Shown piece after piece: positions 61,629-64,000 of a DNA stretch of 64,000 nucleotides; positions within the stretch are counted from its first letter, which is position 1, and each line of letters begins with the position of its first letter. The notes under the pieces were generated by a model. The model ran no database searches. It was not told where the DNA came from and was given only the letters and a program-made list of their open reading frames with translations. Made by a program: the position numbers and the translations under genes. The stretch lies in assembly GCF_014203595.1 (NCBI RefSeq), contig NZ_JACHJK010000012.1, positions 124,001 to 188,000 on the forward strand. The letters are read 5' to 3'. This stretch comes from Streptomyces echinatus (GTDB lineage: Bacteria > Actinomycetota > Actinomycetes > Streptomycetales > Streptomycetaceae).

Positions 61629-61922
61629 GTGAGCGAGTCTCCGGAGTCCGGTACGGCTGAGATGACGGCGGCGACCGCCTTCGCCGGGATGCGGAGAGTG
61701 GTCCCGGTGGTGTTCCGGGCCGGCTGCCCGGACTGCCGGGGCCGTTTCGAACTCGCCGCGAGCGCGTTGCGCCTCGCCATCGGCGCCACCAGCCGGACGA
61801 CGTTCTACTCCTTCACCTGCCCCGACTGTGGTGTCGCGGTGCGCAAGCCGGCCGGGGAGCGGATCGTCGAGCTGCTGACCGGCGGCGGGGTCAGGACCCT
61901 GCGGCTGCACTCCACGGTGTAG
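61629..61922 (+). CDS. Small zinc-ribbon protein
   Basis: The 97-residue protein has two CPDC knuckles (AGCPDCRGRF and FTCPDCGVAV), about 30 residues apart, that should bind one zinc ion as a zinc ribbon. A conserved-looking LRLAIGATSRTTFYSF segment lies between them. No catalytic residues are visible; a nucleic acid or protein adaptor role is likely. GTG 61629 follows AGGAAGAGGAG. It lies 64 bp after pafC and may belong to the same transcript. Confidence 0.72.
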   Translation: MSESPESGTAEMTAATAFAGMRRVVPVVFRAGCPDCRGRFELAASALRLAIGATSRTTFYSFTCPDCGVAVRKPAGERIVELLTGGGVRTLRLHSTV

Positions 61923-62084
61923 CGGGGGCCGGCCCCGGAGCAGCCGCCGGGCGCGCCACGGACCGGCGACAGCACCGCCGGTTGCCCGTCGCAGACCGGG
62001 TGGTTACCGGGCAGGGTCCGGCGGTCGCCCGTCACGGGGCGGTCGGCTGCGGGACGCGCCGTCGGACGGTCTAGTCTCGACGTC

Positions 62085-62279
62085 ATGTTCTGGCCGATGT
62101 TCGCGGTAGCCGTGGGTTTCCTGGGTCTCGCCGTCCTGGGGGTGCTCGCCGTCCGGGTGTTTCTGGAGGCGAGGCGCCTCGGGCAGCAGGTCGCGGACTC
62201 CGCGCGGCGTATCAACCGGGCCGCCGAGGACCTGGAGCGGGCGACGGTGAGCGCGGCCCGCGCCGTGGACACCCTGTGA
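62085..62279 (+). CDS. Small single-pass membrane protein
   Basis: The 64-residue protein has one N-terminal membrane helix (MFAVAVGFLGLAVLGVLAVRVF). A positively and negatively charged amphipathic helix follows (EARRLGQQVADSARRINRAAEDLERA). The design recalls DUF948-like or bacterial membrane-anchored helical proteins. No function is known. It sits 248 bp upstream of tatA on the same strand. Confidence 0.65.
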   Translation: MFWPMFAVAVGFLGLAVLGVLAVRVFLEARRLGQQVADSARRINRAAEDLERATVSAARAVDTL

Positions 62280-62527
62280 ACCGGGGCCCGGGCGTCTTGC
62301 CCGGCCCGGGTGCGTGTGCGCTGTCGGTCACTTCGACCTGTTACCTTGCCCGCACGGCCAGGTACGCTGCTGGTCGCGGCCCGGGAACGAGGCGCGGTCC
62401 GCAGAGCAGGAGTACGTGTGGGGATTGTTCCGCGTTCACCCCCAGGCGTTACGATCGCAGCCAGCTGACGTTCGGACGAGTGTCCGACCTGTCGGACATA
62501 CCCGCCTCGGTGAGAAGGTGAAGATTT

Positions 62528-62812
62528 ATGTTCCGCAACGGACTTGAGCCGTGGCACCTTGTGATCCTCGTTGTGGTGATCCTCCTCGTGTTCGGCTCGA
62601 AGAAGCTGCCGGACATGGCGCGTTCGCTCGGCAAGTCCGCCCGCATCCTGAAGAGCGAGGCGAAGGCGATGAAGGAGGAGGGCAAGCAGTCCTCCGACAC
62701 CCCCCAGTCCGCCGAGGAGCCCGCTCCCGCTCAGCGCACGATCCAGGCCGCGCCCGGCGACGTGACCAGCTCCCGCCCGGTCAACGAGCCGACGGACACG
62801 ACCCAGCGCTGA
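62528..62812 (+). CDS. tatA: Sec-independent translocase subunit TatA
   Basis: The 94-residue protein has the TatA layout: a short periplasmic N-terminus (MFRNGLEPWH), one membrane helix, the hinge FGSKKLPDMARSLG, an amphipathic helix (RILKSEAKAMKEEG) and a disordered polar tail. TatA multimers form the Tat protein-conducting path for folded proteins with RR signals, such as the molybdoenzyme encoded at 1578-2306. ATG 62528 follows GAGAAGGTGAAG. tatC is 47 bp downstream. Confidence 0.95.
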   Translation: MFRNGLEPWHLVILVVVILLVFGSKKLPDMARSLGKSARILKSEAKAMKEEGKQSSDTPQSAEEPAPAQRTIQAAPGDVTSSRPVNEPTDTTQR

Positions 62813-62859
62813 CGCGAGGACCGGGGCATCCGGTCCGCTGCACGAGATGAGGATGTGGG

Positions 62860-63804
62860 TTGCTCAAGTCTGCCCGCAAAAAGGAGAGAGATCCCGAGGG
62901 GCGGATGCCTCTCGCGGATCACTTGCGTGAGCTGCGCAACCGGCTCGCGAAGGGTGTCCTGGCGATCCTCGCGGTCACGATCATCGCGGCCTTCTTCTAC
63001 CGGGACATCATCGATGTCATCACCCGGCCGATGTTGGACGAGATCGGCTGCCACCAGTCGTTCGGGGAGCTGGCCGGCAGCAAGAACGCCCGCTGCGCGC
63101 ACATCACCGTCAGCGGTCTGCTGGCGCCGTTCACCCTGGCACTGAAGGTCGCCCTGATGACCGGTGTCGTGCTCGCGTCGCCGGTCTGGCTCTACCAGCT
63201 GTGGGCGTTCGTCGCGCCGGGCCTGCACCGTAAAGAGAAGAAGTACGCCTACGCCTTCGTCGGCTTCGGCTTCCCGCTCTTCCTCGGTGGCGGCTACCTC
63301 GCGTTCAACGTGCTGCCCACCACGGCCAGGGTGATGATCGACCTCACACCCGACGGTGCCGAGAACCTGCTGCCGCTGGACGACCTGCTGGACCTGGTCA
63401 CCCGCATGATCGTGGTCTTCGGCCTCGCCTTCGAGATGCCGTTGCTGCTGGTCATGCTCAATCTGACCGGCGTCCTGTCCGGGCGGCGCATGCTGGGCTG
63501 GTGGCGCGGCATGGTCATCGGCATCACCGTCTTCGCGGCCGTGGCCACGCCCAGCCCGGACCCGATGACGATGCTGGCGCTGGCGGCGCCGATCTGGGCG
63601 CTGTACTTCGTCGCCGTGGCCATCGCGCTGCTCAACGACAAGCGCCGGCGTCGCCGCGAGGCCGAGGGCCCCTCCGACGACGAGGCCTCCGAGCTGGACC
63701 TCACGCCCGAGGACATCGGCGGCGTCGAGCCCGTCTCGGCCGCCCGGGCCCTGCCCGAGCAGGCGAGCAACGAGCGCGTCAACGGCTACGACGACGTGAC
63801 CTGA
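62860..63804 (+). CDS. tatC: Sec-independent translocase subunit TatC
   Basis: The 314-residue protein has six membrane helices and the TatC signatures MPLADHLRELRNRLAK (RR-signal recognition), an external loop with two Cys (IGCHQSFGEL...ARCAH), FVAPGLHRKEKKYAY and FGLAFEMPLLLVML with the conserved Glu. A ~45-residue acidic C-terminal tail follows. The start is TTG 62860, reading MLKSARKKERDPEGR, supported by GATGAGGA upstream. TatC binds the twin-arginine signal and recruits TatA. Confidence 0.95.
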   Translation: MLKSARKKERDPEGRMPLADHLRELRNRLAKGVLAILAVTIIAAFFYRDIIDVITRPMLDEIGCHQSFGELAGSKNARCAHITVSGLLAPFTLALKVALMTGVVLASPVWLYQLWAFVAPGLHRKEKKYAYAFVGFGFPLFLGGGYLAFNVLPTTARVMIDLTPDGAENLLPLDDLLDLVTRMIVVFGLAFEMPLLLVMLNLTGVLSGRRMLGWWRGMVIGITVFAAVATPSPDPMTMLALAAPIWALYFVAVAIALLNDKRRRRREAEGPSDDEASELDLTPEDIGGVEPVSAARALPEQASNERVNGYDDVT

Positions 63805-63825
63805 TCCGTCACCGAGCCGCCGCGC

Positions 63826-63856
63826 GATGCCCCCGTCCCCCGAGGACGGGGGCATC
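63826..63856 (+). terminator. Terminator after tatC
   Basis: A perfect 13-bp stem (GATGCCCCCGTCC / GGACGGGGGCATC) with a 5-nt loop begins 21 bp after the tatC stop. Confidence 0.88.
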
Positions 63857-63943
63857 CGTCTTCCTCCGGTCCGCTGCCGCCGGCCGGCGATCCCGATAAT
63901 GATCGTCCTGTTGTCAGTGGGGCCCGGTACGCTCGAAAGTACG

Positions 63944-64000
63944 ATGACAGAGGATCTCTCACCGGCCGAGCGGTACGCGGCAGCCCGCAGGCGGGCAGCC
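63944..64000 (+). CDS. N-terminus of a probable DEAD/DEAH helicase (cut by window edge)
   Basis: The last 19 codons read MTEDLSPAERYAAARRRAA. In Streptomyces, from memory, this is the start of the large HelY/DEAD-box-type helicase encoded just after tatC. No helicase motif lies inside the window, so the assignment rests on this N-terminus and gene order. An in-frame ATG at 63899 is also possible. Confidence 0.5.
   Translation, partial: MTEDLSPAERYAAARRRAA

Overview
The window is a stretch of a high-GC actinomycete chromosome, almost certainly Streptomyces. Third codon positions are strongly G/C, GTG starts are common and there is a TTG start for tatC. The window holds chaplin genes (chpH, chpC), the GylR-type glycerol operon, a mycothiol ligase gene (mshC), the Pup-proteasome locus and the Streptomyces-type tatA-tatC pair. 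From memory, the gene order follows the S. coelicolor region around SCO1680 down to SCO1631; this was not checked by search.

Layout. 1-3000: the N-terminus of a membrane protein, a TPR-like protein and a two-gene molybdoenzyme/cytochrome b operon. 3000-6400: gluconate uptake genes (gntK, gntP) with a divergent GntR regulator, a decayed SDR remnant and a YchJ/SEC-C protein. 6500-11200: an operon of DUF1876, a phosphoribosyltransferase-hydrolase fusion and a CapA-like protein. These three families recall mycobacterial DosR-regulon members. PolX and a tRNA-Leu(GAG) gene follow. 11400-15150: an M20 peptidase, ChpH, sortase-anchored ChpC with a collagen-like spacer, and two conserved hypotheticals. 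15200-22800: a RecD2-like protein that seems to have lost its ATPase motifs, an aldo/keto reductase, an LLM flavin oxidoreductase, a ferritin-like protein and CorA. 22100-26800: a histidine phosphatase, DUF3090, a PI3/4-kinase-like protein, mshC and PAC2.

26900-38000: a frameshifted FadR-type regulator, the glpF-glpK-glpD operon with its IclR regulator gylR, metH with a structured leader, and a HAD phosphatase. 38100-46990: two tandem orphan peptide-type solute-binding lipoproteins, an orphan NarL-type response regulator, a RecB-like nuclease, a site-2 protease, TrmI and a secreted protein. 46990-61570: the Pup-proteasome region. It holds a ferredoxin, mpa/arc, dop, pup, an endonuclease VII-like gene, prcB, prcA, a LacI-MFS pair, pafA, two FKBP isomerases and the pafB-pafC regulator pair. 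61600-64000: a zinc ribbon protein, a small membrane protein, tatA, tatC and the start of a probable helicase.

How the genes work together. Mpa, PrcA, PrcB, Pup, PafA and Dop form a complete pupylation and degradation pathway. Pup ends in Glu, so PafA could use it without prior deamidation. GylR probably controls glycerol uptake and catabolism through a motif found upstream of both gylR and glpF. GntR probably controls gntK-gntP. The phosphatase/DUF3090/kinase-like/mshC block is the best candidate for an undescribed functional unit. Two pseudogenes, the SDR remnant and the FadR-type regulator, mark local gene decay. I saw no CRISPR array, prophage, insertion sequence or biosynthetic gene cluster.
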